Origin: Camarhynchus parvulus
Lineage: Eukaryota > Chordata > Aves > Passeriformes > Thraupidae
Assembly (NCBI RefSeq): GCF_901933205.1
Contig: NC_044573.1
Coordinates: forward strand, 58,592,493-58,656,492
Length of the DNA: 64,000 nt
Reading direction: 5' to 3'
Shown here: one piece after another, positions 47,373 through 58,636 of the stretch
Numbering within the stretch: the first letter of the stretch is position 1
Layout of the letters: every line of letters begins with the position of its first letter
Made by a program: the position numbers and the translations under genes
The notes under the pieces: generated by a model
What the model was told of the DNA's origin: nothing
The model's database searches: none
The model's input: the letters and a program-made list of their open reading frames with translations, nothing else

Positions 47373-48980
47373 TGTCAAAAGTGTCAGTGTCAGAAACCAT
47401 TCACATTTTTCCAGAGATCATCTCTGAAGATGCTTTTGAATATAACGAATGCACGACTTTTGTTGCTAATGGTGGCAGCAGTGATTGTGCTGCTCTTGAA
47501 ATCAAACAATTCCAGATGTTTCCACTTCTTTTGAGGAGATACTCTTTTGGCTAATGTATTCCAAGAAGAGAAGAAAATGAACAAGCCTTTTATGGTATCT
47601 TGAAGTTCCCTCAGCATCTTCAATGAGTACCAGACTGTTTATTTTCAACCTTGTACAGCACGAGAAGTTTCTCTCACCTTGTTTCACTGAAAAAGGCTAT
47701 TGGCTCATAGTGATGAGCACTATTCTTAAGGCAGCATGTATTTTTGCTGTATTACTTATCTTTTTTTACAGCCACATCTAATATTAGCAGCGTGATGAGA
47801 AGTTATTTGCCCTCAAGAAGAAAGCAGTGTTTGTGATAGGTCAATTTTTCAGAATTCACCTCACTAAGACACATATTAGTACTAAATAGCACTGCCTGGA
47901 CTGTAAAAAGTGAAAGCAAACAGGTACAATAAGAAGGTTGGAAAGCGCTTGCTGAATTTTGTGCTGATGTTTTCTTTCTTGACAGTTAGAGCAGTGTAAT
48001 TATCTTGTTGCTTAGAGAATGGCAGGGAGCTTGACTCACACCTTTTAAATAAAATATCTCTTTAACTTGTCTAAAACTTATTTTGGTGGTAATATAGTTT
48101 TTTATGCCTGATTTCAATATACTATGCTTTAAAAATTGCAAATAGTCTGATTTTAATCAGGAAGAAATTCAAAGTAAAAAAATTCACCCAAAAAAGATAA
48201 GAACTTTGTTCAATCTTTTTAAAATAGTCTTTGTAATGGCTGATAGAATATACTCATGCAGCTTAAAATAGCCTGTAGACTCAGATTCATAATGTGCCTA
48301 TACTATTAGGAATGTCTACAAATGAACCTAATTCAATGGCTTTGATTTGTTCTGTGGAACAAGAAATGGAATAATAAAAGGAAAATATTCAGGTAATGTG
48401 AAAGTCTTGTATGCAGGATTAGTTCCTGTAACATAATTGGTCTAATGGATGAAGCTGTGGAAGTGCATCTTTGCTGATGATAGATTGAAAACAGAAATCT
48501 CCTTTCAAACAAATATCTTTATGTATTGCTCCAATTCAAGACTTCAAATGACTGCAAAAGAAATTGCTTCATATTAAAAAACCCAGTCATTTCTCATTAG
48601 GTTGTTGGGATACTCAAGAGCTGTAATGGTGTTTTTGCAGCAAAGATAGGAAATTAAATAAAGTATGGTGATGTTTACTGCCAGCACAGCTATTAACCAA
48701 ACTTCTATTTGCAGTAAGGACACTATAAGCTACACTCAAAATAGAATTTAATTAATGGAAGTCTTGTTAATTACCACTAGGGCTTTATTTATCTTACAGT
48801 ATTTCTTCTTCAACAAATTACAGTAGCTGTGCCTTTCAGTGGCATTGGCTGGATTGGAATTGTTATGCAGTGGGCATGTGTAAGCTGCAATATTGTTTAC
48901 ATCAAAATTCTGTCTGGCAAGAACTTGATTTGAAGCTGACCAGGAGGTTAGAAATAACATTATAAGCAACCCATGGTTCT

Positions 48981-49017
48981 CTGTTCCAATGACCTGATCA
49001 GGTCAAATTGGGAACAG
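48981..49017. promoter_or_regulatory. Palindrome TGACCT-GATC-AGGTCA inside a larger dyad
   Basis: 48990-49005 is a perfect 16-bp palindrome made of two consensus AGGTCA nuclear-receptor half-sites pointing away from each other with 4 bp between (everted repeat, ER4). CTGTTCC (48981-48987) and GGAACAG (49011-49017) add a second, outer complementary pair. About one perfect 16-bp palindrome is expected by chance in 64 kb, but the two consensus half-sites and the outer arms make this one less ordinary. Known everted elements bind retinoid, thyroid and PXR/CAR-type receptors. Function here is inference. Confidence 0.4.
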
Positions 49018-50736
49018 ACAAGCAGGACCATGCAAGATGAGCCATTTACTTTGCCATATTATAGGCAACTGCAATTCCTGATTTGTTTAATTGCCTGGGA
49101 TCAGACCTGGTGAGTCCTGGGAAGCTCCCAGAGCATACATTTGGGCTTCAAAACCATATAATAGATACTGATTAGGAAAATTTACCTGCTAAATATTTCC
49201 TGTAGCTCCCAGAAGTGTTTTCAAAATTGGCTTGCAGTCATAGTGTAGCTATAAAATACTGTCCAGAAGGTGAGTCAGCAGCATATGCATTTACAGATAA
49301 TTTTTGAATGAACACAGCTGTATTGCTTAGTGATTCACTGCCATGGTAGTTCAAGCTTTTATGAGGCCTAATCAGATGAACTCAAGATGAAGGCAAATGT
49401 CTCACATTATGAATGGATTTGTTATCAGAACTATTTAGCAAGATCATAAAAAAGGCCTTAGAAATTTTCTTCCAGGTGTTTAAATATTTATCTAGCATTT
49501 CTTTTTAACTCTGGTGCAAATCTTTGTCATCTGTATATTTATCCAGCCTTTTGTAGATTTGACACAGATATGTATCTCCTGTATAAATAAAGGATAAGAA
49601 CCTTTAAAGCAAGATAAAGCAGGATACCTGACAATGCCGGTGGGTGGGCAACAGCTCCACTAACTGCTGCTGGTCTTGAGCATCATGAGATTCTTGTAGC
49701 TGAGCAAGACAGCAGTTCTATCTATGTGAATGAAGCAAGTAATGGAAACTCTGGGCTCTGAAAGCAGCTGTCTCTGCTAGATGCTTTTAACCCAGTAGTC
49801 ATCTGTCCTGGCTGGAGTCTAACTGTTTAATCAAAATAAAGGTGGATGTGATGTTCCAGACACTAAGAAAAGTGGATATAGGGTCAAAAATATCCTCAGG
49901 GAGCCTTCAGCAGAGCTGAAGTTTGTTTGTGGAGGGGAAGCTTTGTGTTCAATAGTGGTATAACCCCTTTTGTCACCACTGGACGACAAGGGCTAACAGC
50001 AGGGCAATAGGTGTGATGTGTAAAGTGTAAATAAGTGTTTTACAAAACTAAGGAAAGGAGATGCATCGGGACTGCACTAAAATGGGTTAGGGGAAAGGAA
50101 GAAAAGGAAGATGAAGAAGATGGTAGTGACTATAGCCAAAAGCAGAAAGGGAGGAAAGAGAAAAAATAAGAATAAAATTATGAGAAAGAAGAAAATGCCA
50201 AAACTAGGGAGACAGACATTTACATTTAATTTGATGCAATGTAGAATAAGACAGTTCTTGTTGTTTGCCATTTATTTATCCACACTCTGTCTCCATTACC
50301 TGAATCAAGGTAATTTGTAACTCAAATTTTTGAAAGGATATCTGATGTAAAATTCAGTGGGGATTACTCAGATCAATGGAGAAAAAAAGTCTACTAGTTT
50401 TTGTGGGCTGTTTGAAAGAGCTTTCGTAGACCATGTGTTGGCTGCATGGCTAAGTGGGATATACCCAGGGAAGAAACTGCAAAAGCAGCAAAGGACTGAA
50501 GTGAACCAGGTGAACAGATAGATTATGCTCAGGGAGGCTGCGCAGCAAAAACAGTTTGTGTGCTTCTTCTTAATCCAAGATGATTCCTGAAACATATCAG
50601 CATTAGAAGACTAACAAAGTTACTAGCCAGCCTGCTGATCTAACTCGGCTCAGGGGTGAAATCCCTCATCACATCATAACATTTAGAAAAGCTCCTAGAA
50701 TTTATCTTCTGTCTCTAACATTTGGCCACTGATTAA

Positions 50737-50762
50737 ACAGGATCATCAGACAGGATCATCAG
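50737..50762 (+). repeat. Tandem duplication, 13 bp x 2
   Basis: ACAGGATCATCAG is repeated perfectly in direct succession. Confidence 0.9.
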
Positions 50763-51500
50763 CGTCCAGTTATACAGAGCAGCATTTTACAAAATTAAAT
50801 CACTTCTATTCACAACAGATGAACTTGAGATGCTGTACTGAAGAGCCTAGGACATGGGCTCCAGCAGCTACATCTGAAATACTGTATCATCAAACAGTAG
50901 ATATGGAATGGTTAAAGAATGGAAATAGCTTTTTCATGTATCCCTAGTAAGTGTCAAAAAGATAATATGCATCTAGAAATATGTTTTCTTTTACTAACTA
51001 TGTATAAAACACTACAGTCATTGCATGAGTGCATAAGAAATGATTGTTAAGATTGCTTTTTAATAACATGTATGGCAGGGGTTTTGGGGGAAGTAGATTC
51101 CTCCTGCCTGTGTTTCAGACCAGAATCCTCAGTGCAGATCCGACTGTCATAGAATGATTTCTCTTCACCCCTGCCATCTGTTTGATGTTTTGAAATGGTC
51201 CCTCTGTGTGCATGTCTGTGCATGCATGTGTGGAAGGGTCTTCATGTCACACTCTTACCTTACTGGCTTCAGTCAGAGGATTTCAAGGTACCTCTGTGAG
51301 AGGAAGCTGAGGGTGGAGGACAGTTCACTGGCTCTGGGAGCCATTTGGAATCTGCTTTTTTTGACAAGTCTCTCATAGCACTTTTTTAAAAAAATGTCTT
51401 TTTTAATTTTTACTTTTCTCCTTTTCATTCAATTTTTTATGGATGAATGGAAAAGGTCTTACAATGAATGAATAAAGACTATCTCCAGTTGCTACTGGAG

Positions 51501-51551
51501 CAAATTGGTGCAAATTGGTGCAAATTGGTGCAAATGGTGCAAATTTTGCAA
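51501..51551 (+). repeat. 10-bp minisatellite, about 4-5 units
   Basis: CAAATTGGTG occurs three times exactly, then as CAAATGGTG, then as a decayed CAAATTTTG. A period of 10 bp is close to one helical turn, so the A/T tracts fall on one face of the helix. Confidence 0.9.
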
Positions 51552-52839
51552 TTTTAGGGTTTTTTGTGGGCCCCCAGGAACTGCAGCCTACTATCAAACC
51601 TGCTCCTCATGTGACCCCTTCACAGTCTTGGATGACATGAGCGCAGACTTCCCATGCCTCTGATGTGAGTGCCCATGGGTGGTATGAATAGCCTTAGAAT
51701 TTCCTTCTGGGAGGGCTTAAGTAGTTTCCTTAGGATTTCACACCCACAGATCTGTGACTGGAATTTGACAGACAACTTGTTGGACATTCAAATGTTCAGT
51801 GTAACTGTTTCAGCCTACAGTTTGTACTGTACCACATTTCTGTACATTCAGGTGCAGAGGACTACAGATATAAGTATCATATTCTAAGTGTAGTAAGATA
51901 TACCAGATTATGTTTGTGCAGAAATGCATTGTTAAGCATGAAAATGAGAATTTTTCCTTTATCAACATACACAATGACACCTCTTCTGCTCCCCTGTGCT
52001 CTTGGGAATTTATATGATAGTGTGGCACAGGTTGAACCAGGACTAGTTCTGCTATTCATGCTACTAACTGAAACTGATGAGAAAACAAGAGGACCTTTTG
52101 CATTTTATTTTGACTTTGTGTAGAAAAAACAGAAGCTGAAAATTATCCAAAAGCTAACATGCTCAGTATGAGTTTTCATGCCGATATTTTGTTTTCCAAC
52201 TAAATTCTGAAGTCTTCTTCGGAAGCGCAGACTGGCAAATGCCTTGGCTCATTTTCAGCAAGTTGTGATTGGCCTCTGCAGTTGAGATCAGTACATGGGA
52301 AATACTTAATAAACTTTGTTATATCCTGTCTTTAAAAGCTGATTTCAAGGAGTTGAGCAAAACAGTAAATTTGAGCATCTGATCCTCCACATTTGTACAT
52401 CCTTAAGTGTCTTACTTAAGGTTGCATTCACTGTGTGAATAAAAGGATGTTTAGGCCATATCCCAGCGAATTATTAGATTTTTACTGCATATTGATTATT
52501 TCAGTTAGACATAAGTAACATTTTAATAAAAAATCTTCAGAGAAAACCCAAAGCTTGAGATAAAACCCATATTTTTTGTGCTTATCCTGACAGATGTGGA
52601 GAAGTATTTGAAAAAAAATTATTTGAACACACAAAATAATTGACAAAAACATTTGTACAATATAAATCTCAGTGAAAGCAATAATTTCTGTGTGCCTCTA
52701 TATTTCTGATGTTTCCTTGTATATGTGCCTTATGTGCATATATTATTTTTGTCTTAAGCACTTCATAAGTGTTGATCTTTAATAATTAAAGTTCACCCAA
52801 TAATTTACACATACAAGACAGCAAAGGATTCAGTCAGGG

Positions 52840-52871
52840 TATTTAATGTCCTTGAAATAGGACATTAAATA
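52840..52871. repeat. Perfect 12-bp hairpin, 8-nt loop
   Basis: TATTTAATGTCC (52840-52851), loop TTGAAATA, GGACATTAAATA (52860-52871). All 12 pairs are Watson-Crick. It is not followed by a T run in the way of a bacterial terminator and has no gene attached. The arms carry TTTAAT/ATTAAA sequence usable by homeodomain proteins. Confidence 0.75.
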
Positions 52872-55800
52872 GGTGAAGTTTAAAAAATTATAGTTTTAAT
52901 ACTTGGCATTCCTTCATGCAGAGATTATTCCAGTCCTTCCTCTTCCTGCCCCTCTGTTCTTGGCTTATTTCTGTACAGTACTGTGAGTGTAAAGTGACTA
53001 TTGTAATATAAAACCACTTCTTAGCACTGCCAAAGGAATTTTCCAGCTAAATGCTACATAACCAGCATATGCAAAATGCAATGAACCCATCTGTGGGTGG
53101 AAGTCTGTTCAGTATAGCCTAATATTGTCACCCAGACTGCACTTGGGCATGTATCACTTGTATGAGAGTTAGCAAGTAGTTCCAAATATTTGCTGAAGAG
53201 ATATTAAAGGACTTTCTCATAGCAAATTTTAGCAAACTGTTACTTATTTGCAGTGTATGCAAGTTTACCTGTCATTAATTCTTTTCAAAAGAGGAAAATA
53301 CTCCATGTTCTGTTAGAGTGCAATTGGATAAGCCATAATTTATGACTTAGGAAAAAAAGATTAGCCCACATTATAATGCACAAGACTAAATTCCACTCAA
53401 CTATGTTGATATAGATTCACTGTAATTCCATCAGTCAATGAATTTTTTTCCAAATTAATGTTGAAGTGGCTGAAATTCAAATGCTTCCCATAATTTCTGT
53501 TGTCATCTTGAAGCAAATTGCAGACTCTCCTGGTCTTTTTCTTTCTCCTCAAACAGTTTTTAAAGAGTGACTGAGGGAATGGTAGGCAAAGATGAATGGT
53601 ACATTTCTACAGGGATTTTTATTCTAAGAAGGCAGAATTTTTACATCTCTGTGTATGAATGTGGAAATACTTCATTTCCACATTTTTTTGACAGGGAGCA
53701 GCCAAAAGTCACACACCAATCCTCTTGCTCTGCAAAAGAGACCTGAGCAGAGCACTGCAGACACGCTTGCAAGGCTGGGGGTGTTCCCAGCGGGCACAGA
53801 GCATCCTGTCAACTCATTCAGCTGTTTCCCACTTGTAAATGCATATGCTCGGCCTTTTCCAGGTGCAATTATGCAGTATCATCACTATTGTTTCTTACAC
53901 GTACCTAAAGCTGACCTGATACCAAGGGCTGCTGATTCCAGGCCTTTTTCCAGTCACTCATGCATTAATTAGATGTTCCCCACATTTTTCTAAAGAAAAG
54001 CTTCCTTCAGCTCCCCATTTATTTTCTTTTTCTAAATCAATTATAAGCAATAAAAAATAGGTGATATTTTGATTGTGTTTCTGTTATGATGTATAATTCC
54101 TTCATTATGACAAGAGATTTAGTTTTGAAAAACTGAAAAGTACTGTTATACACAGAAATGCTATATTGCCTTTATTATGAAGAGTTAAATGACATTTTAC
54201 TGCCTAAGGAGAAGAATTTGAAAAATGGGGAAATATCTCCTAAGAATATTTTGAATTTAATTATCCTTTAAATATGTATTTTATCAAAGTTTATCTGTCT
54301 GGAAAGACTTTTTTTCGATATCAAGCATGCTTCTGCAATCCATACCAAAGAGTACATGTGCACATTTTAGAACTCTCAAGAGCTTTTGCCATGTAGTCAG
54401 TATAGTTGGAACAAAATTAATGTCATGCTTGAAGCTACATGTTTCCATCTTTCTCTTATACATTTTTTGGGGAAAAAAGGAGCCTTTAGAAGAGACTTTT
54501 ACAGCATATCTAAATTACATCAAATAAATGCTCAGACTGGCTGCTTTCTTCATGGCAATCATGCATTACTTTATCAGGCAGTCACGTGAATTTTAACTTC
54601 CATTGTTCACTTATTCACAGTTTTCTGAGGTGAGCTCATTTGGAGTTGAGGTTAGAAGTACGATCACATCAAATTGCTTTGAAAAGTCTGGTCAAAACTT
54701 TCTGAAATTATTATTGCTGTGAAAACTTGAGGGCAATCAGTTCAGTTCCTCTTCCATTCTCTGTGTGCTGCAAAGGAGAGACATCTCATTGCCTTACAAC
54801 CAAAACCAGTGGGTCAGATGCTGTCACTGAGAGATATCAAGCATAGAAGTAACACACTTCAAATGGTGAGACTGTGTGTCAGTTCTTGAAATGGATGGAC
54901 TTCCATATTTTTCATGGTAATAGAAGAATGATATCACCTACCTCCATCTCCTTATGCTATGGGCATTGATGCTCACATAGCCTTCCTCCTTCATGGAAAG
55001 AGGATACGTTTAGAAGTAAAGCCAGTAGGAATAGGTAGGTGCTTCAGTGAGCTCATTTATTCAGGTTTCCTAGACTGATCTTTAAAACACACTTCACCTT
55101 GAGAGACATGACATTTGTTAAGACTTCCTTCCTCCTATTGTCTTAAATTGAAAATCTTTTCAATTTTGAGTGCACTGATACTGATGAAAAGGCTCTGAAA
55201 CCTAAAGCTCAAACTAAAACTAGGAATGGCATTAGAAATTTACTCTCTATAAAAAATTATACAACTTCAGTTCTATTCATTTTGATTAGACACTTATTTC
55301 TGCGAGTTTGGAGTTTTTTAGTTAATTCTACTTGTTTTGGTTTTGGAATGGTAAAATGGCATGTTGTTGAACTTCAAAGATATGCAGCTATGCCTGTACA
55401 CACACCAGATGCTTTGTAGATAAGGAAATGTTGCCTAAGCAGTGATTGAGAAGATATTTATAATATGCAAATCAGTTACTGGCACTAGAACTCACTCCCT
55501 TTATCTCAGCATATTTTCCCTGTTGTTGAATGTAATTCTTCGTGGAAATGCTGGCTAGGTTTGCTCCAGAATGTAAACTAACTTGGTAATGGGCCAGTGG
55601 TCATCCTGCTTGCTGATGTGGAGCACAGCTGTATTTCCCCAAAGAAACTGTTGTTACTGATTCAGAATGGCATTCACCTGGCATCTGCACCTTAGGAGTT
55701 TATGTTTCTATTCATGTTCTGAAATTAACATTGCAGGGATGCAAATGGAGAGTCCCAGGTTCAGACTACTTTTCAAGCAGAAAACTGATAGGTAGCTTAG

Positions 55801-57220
55801 GGATTTTTAAGACTTTTGACCTTTTCTAAATATGCAATTAGTGTTTCATTGCTACATATTTTGAATCTTTTATTTGAGCTTTTTTTGAGATTTCATCTTC
55901 CAGCTGAAAGAAAGGGCAGCCAAAAAAAGTGGAAGAAGGGATTTTGTCTTTTATTTGTGAAACATTCAGGTTTTGATTTATTTTCATTTTACTTTTCTAT
56001 CTGAATATAGTTTGCAAACAGTAAAAAGATCAATACAAGGGTATGTACTTAAGCATGAAAGCTGCTTATTCAGGAAATAAAATTGTCCTAATTTGTTGCT
56101 GATGCTAAATCAAAGCAATTGACAGCTTATCTATGAAAGCATCAGAAAGAAAAGCTTCATTGTTTTCAATCATTAGATGGCAGGGTTTTACATTCGTGTT
56201 AGTCATTATGACCAAGTGAAACTGAGCAACACTGCATCATTTTCTGTCTTCATCTTGTGAAATCAGGGCAAAGTTACAGCCACATATGCCTGTGGTAACA
56301 GAAGGAAAGCATATGTTTCATACAAAATTCTAATGCTTTCTCTACCAGAAGTGTTGCAATTACAGAGAAGTTACTCTGATAATCTGGTTGTGCCAGCAAT
56401 TTCCTAAAGCATTAGAGAAGGGATTAGGTGAGAAAAGACAGAAATAGACCCTCATTCCTTCTCCATCTTTTTTCCTTGAACTCCTATTTAAATTCCACTA
56501 CAAAGCAAAGCAGACTGGAGGATGTAGAAAATCCACCAAGAATTTTATTTTCCATGCTAAACTGTGCCACTCCTAATCTCTTCTCTGGGACTCTGGTGAT
56601 TGATAAGCCTTCACTGATATCAGTCAGTGATGTTTAATGGGGCATATAGTTGACCAAGTGATCTGTGAAGCTCTCCCTCTGTGGCTTCCAGCTGGGAAGA
56701 AATTCTTGTCAACCTCAAGCTACCAAGAAAATTTGCAGATTAATTTCATTTGGACTGCTGTCACACTGCAGTAGCTCGATGAATATTTCTGGTGGTAGCA
56801 AAACATAGATTTTTGGCATAAAAATTACATAGGAAGATATGGATTTTCTGGTATTCAGTGACTCAAGTATAATCATTGCATTAAAAAAATTAATTTCCCC
56901 AAATTGCCTAATGGGTAGCTTTAAAGCTCTAACTCTGGCTCTTAAAGAGCAGAACTTTCTGTAAGAGACAGTGAGTGATCTGATTGCCAGTAGCTGCTCT
57001 GCTCTGAACCCAGCTGTGGTGGTGGGAAAAGTGGAAGGGCCTTGTGTCCCTAGTTCACTTAGCATTGCTCCTCTATGGGAAATTACTGTCCATCAGGCTT
57101 GGTGGCTGGACTGCTTGTTTTCTTCTTGCTGGGTGAACTGCTTCTTGTGTAAACTGCACCTTTACTTGCTCCAACTAAAATGAATTCACTTAAGCAGTTT
57201 ACAGAGTAAACTTTACTGAC

Positions 57221-57421
57221 CTGGTTCTTCTTTGTGCAGTTAACATACGAAGCTCAGGTCTGAGGAGACCTGAGCAATTCCTGTGGTCAGGATCAGCCTG
57301 GTGTGGCAAAAAGGGGTGATAGTAAAACTCCCCTTTGGCTGCAATAGAGTATTCCTCTGTCTGCATCAGCAACTGATTCTTGTTGGGAGAGAGAATTTTG
57401 TGTTCGTAGTGCTGGTATACT
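57221..57421 (-). CDS. Probable internal coding exon of an unidentified gene
   Basis: On the minus strand a textbook acceptor (GGTTTGTTTCTTTTTTTCAG) precedes 201 bp that end CAG before the donor GTCAGT. One frame is open across the exon. It begins with the third base of a codon and ends two bases into the next, so inclusion or skipping would keep the frame. The 66 whole codons have about 53% G/C in third position in a background well below that, and the exon has CpGs in codons for Arg and Glu contexts (near 57249 and 57405). The peptide is hydrophilic and evenly composed: it starts VYQHYEHKILSPNK, has EEYSIAAKGEFYYHPFLP in the middle, and ends RMLTAQRRTR. There is no signal peptide, membrane segment or motif I can name, and I do not recognise the protein. 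A phase-compatible possible upstream exon lies at 58587-58636. No downstream partner was found. Confidence 0.5.
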
Positions 57422-58586
57422 CTGAAAAAAAGAAACAAACCAAAAGTTTTCTAAAATGTCACTGAAATCAGCAGAAACTACATGTACAACAACTTGGGTG
57501 AGGAAGAAGATGCTCTTTTCAGATGAAGGTATACCCCATTTTTTGCACTTTAACAAGACACTATTACTTAAGATCAGGGGTTTTGCTTGGCTTTTTCATG
57601 GAACAGAGTGTTTAGCTGCATCTCACTCTTTGCAGTATAAGGCTGGAATGAAAATATCATCACTTTCCACACACAGAACTTCACCACTTCTTTTTTTCCT
57701 GTGAAGATGCCTCCTCCTGTTCTGGCACTTTTCTGCTAGTGAAATAATTTTTGTTCTATTCCAAAAGCACTGATGCAATAGGGCAACTGGAAATACACAG
57801 GGCAAGAGGCATTTCCCTCAGTGAGCCCTTTCTTAAAATGTCTGTTAGTTTCTTCCATCATCCCACAGTGCTAAGAAGGGTCTGCTTTGGGGTAGAGCCT
57901 CAGTGTCTCAGTGTCATTTAATATTCTGCAAAAAGTCTTTTTAAACTACCATCTTTAAAAAACAGAGAATTTGAATTTTCTCAACTTCTTGACATACCTT
58001 ATGATGCCATGTCCCTCATGCCAGACTTATGGTTTACTATCTTCTTTTTAATTTTACTTCATTCCTTTTCAAGTATCTTCTTCAAGAAGAGTTTTTACAT
58101 CACAAGTACTAAAATTCAAGATATACTACCCAAACAAGATCTTTGCTCTGCAACAAGTACTGCTGTGGAGTTCAAAACTTCAGTTTACATTAAAGGCAAT
58201 TTTTCAGACACCTATTTTTGTCTCCAAAGTCATCAGATGGAATAATATGTGAGAATTTGCATGAGATTCCCAATTGCTTGTTCCACTTTTTCAGCTCTGC
58301 CTGTAGCTCTATTTACTTCACCATGTTACTCCAGGTTTACACATCAGGCTCAAGTGAATTAAATAGGAGCTGTCCTTTCATGTATAAAGCCAAACATGCT
58401 GAAAAAAAGATGGTAGGCATTATAGTGTGGCCAGTCAAAGTTACTAAGTGCTCTTTACTTTAAAATATCTGCCTACGTCCCAAGGGAAACGTGCAGGAAG
58501 ATATTCAGAGGTGAAGCAACCACAGGATGCTCATAACTAGACCTTATTGCTACGTTTGTGTAGAGAACCACAACTTGAACACTTAC
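57422..58586. other. Putative intron or single-copy DNA
   Basis: AT-rich and without a recognised repeat. It would be the intron between the two candidate minus-strand exons. Its right end carries the donor-like CTGTAAGTG and its left end the strong acceptor. Confidence 0.35.
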
Positions 58587-58636
58587 AGCTTGAAAGTTCT
58601 GAGCTGCATAAATCCTGCTCCAGAGGTTAGCCTCAG
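58587..58636 (-). other. Possible small exon upstream of the 57.2 kb exon
   Basis: On the minus strand an acceptor-like CCTGTTTTGTGAAACCAG precedes 50 bp that end CT before a strong donor, GTAAGTG. In the frame that fits, the exon ends two bases into a codon, exactly what the exon at 57421 needs to continue. A second frame is also open and runs 59 codons through the donor to a stop, with CpGs near 58473, 58490 and 58553, so the alternative is an unspliced reading or no exon at all. No protein is recognised. Confidence 0.25.

Larger units (their letters stand above)
47373..57220. other. Single-copy AT-rich DNA with small repeats
   Basis: About 10 kb without recognisable repeats or genes. Contains a 37-bp dyad with a perfect 16-bp core (48981-49017), a 13-bp duplication (50737-50762), a 10-bp minisatellite (51501-51551) and a 12-bp hairpin (52840-52871). 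Frames are at most 116 codons and look random. If the exon at 57221-57421 is real, this stretch would be its downstream intron or 3' flank. Confidence 0.45.
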
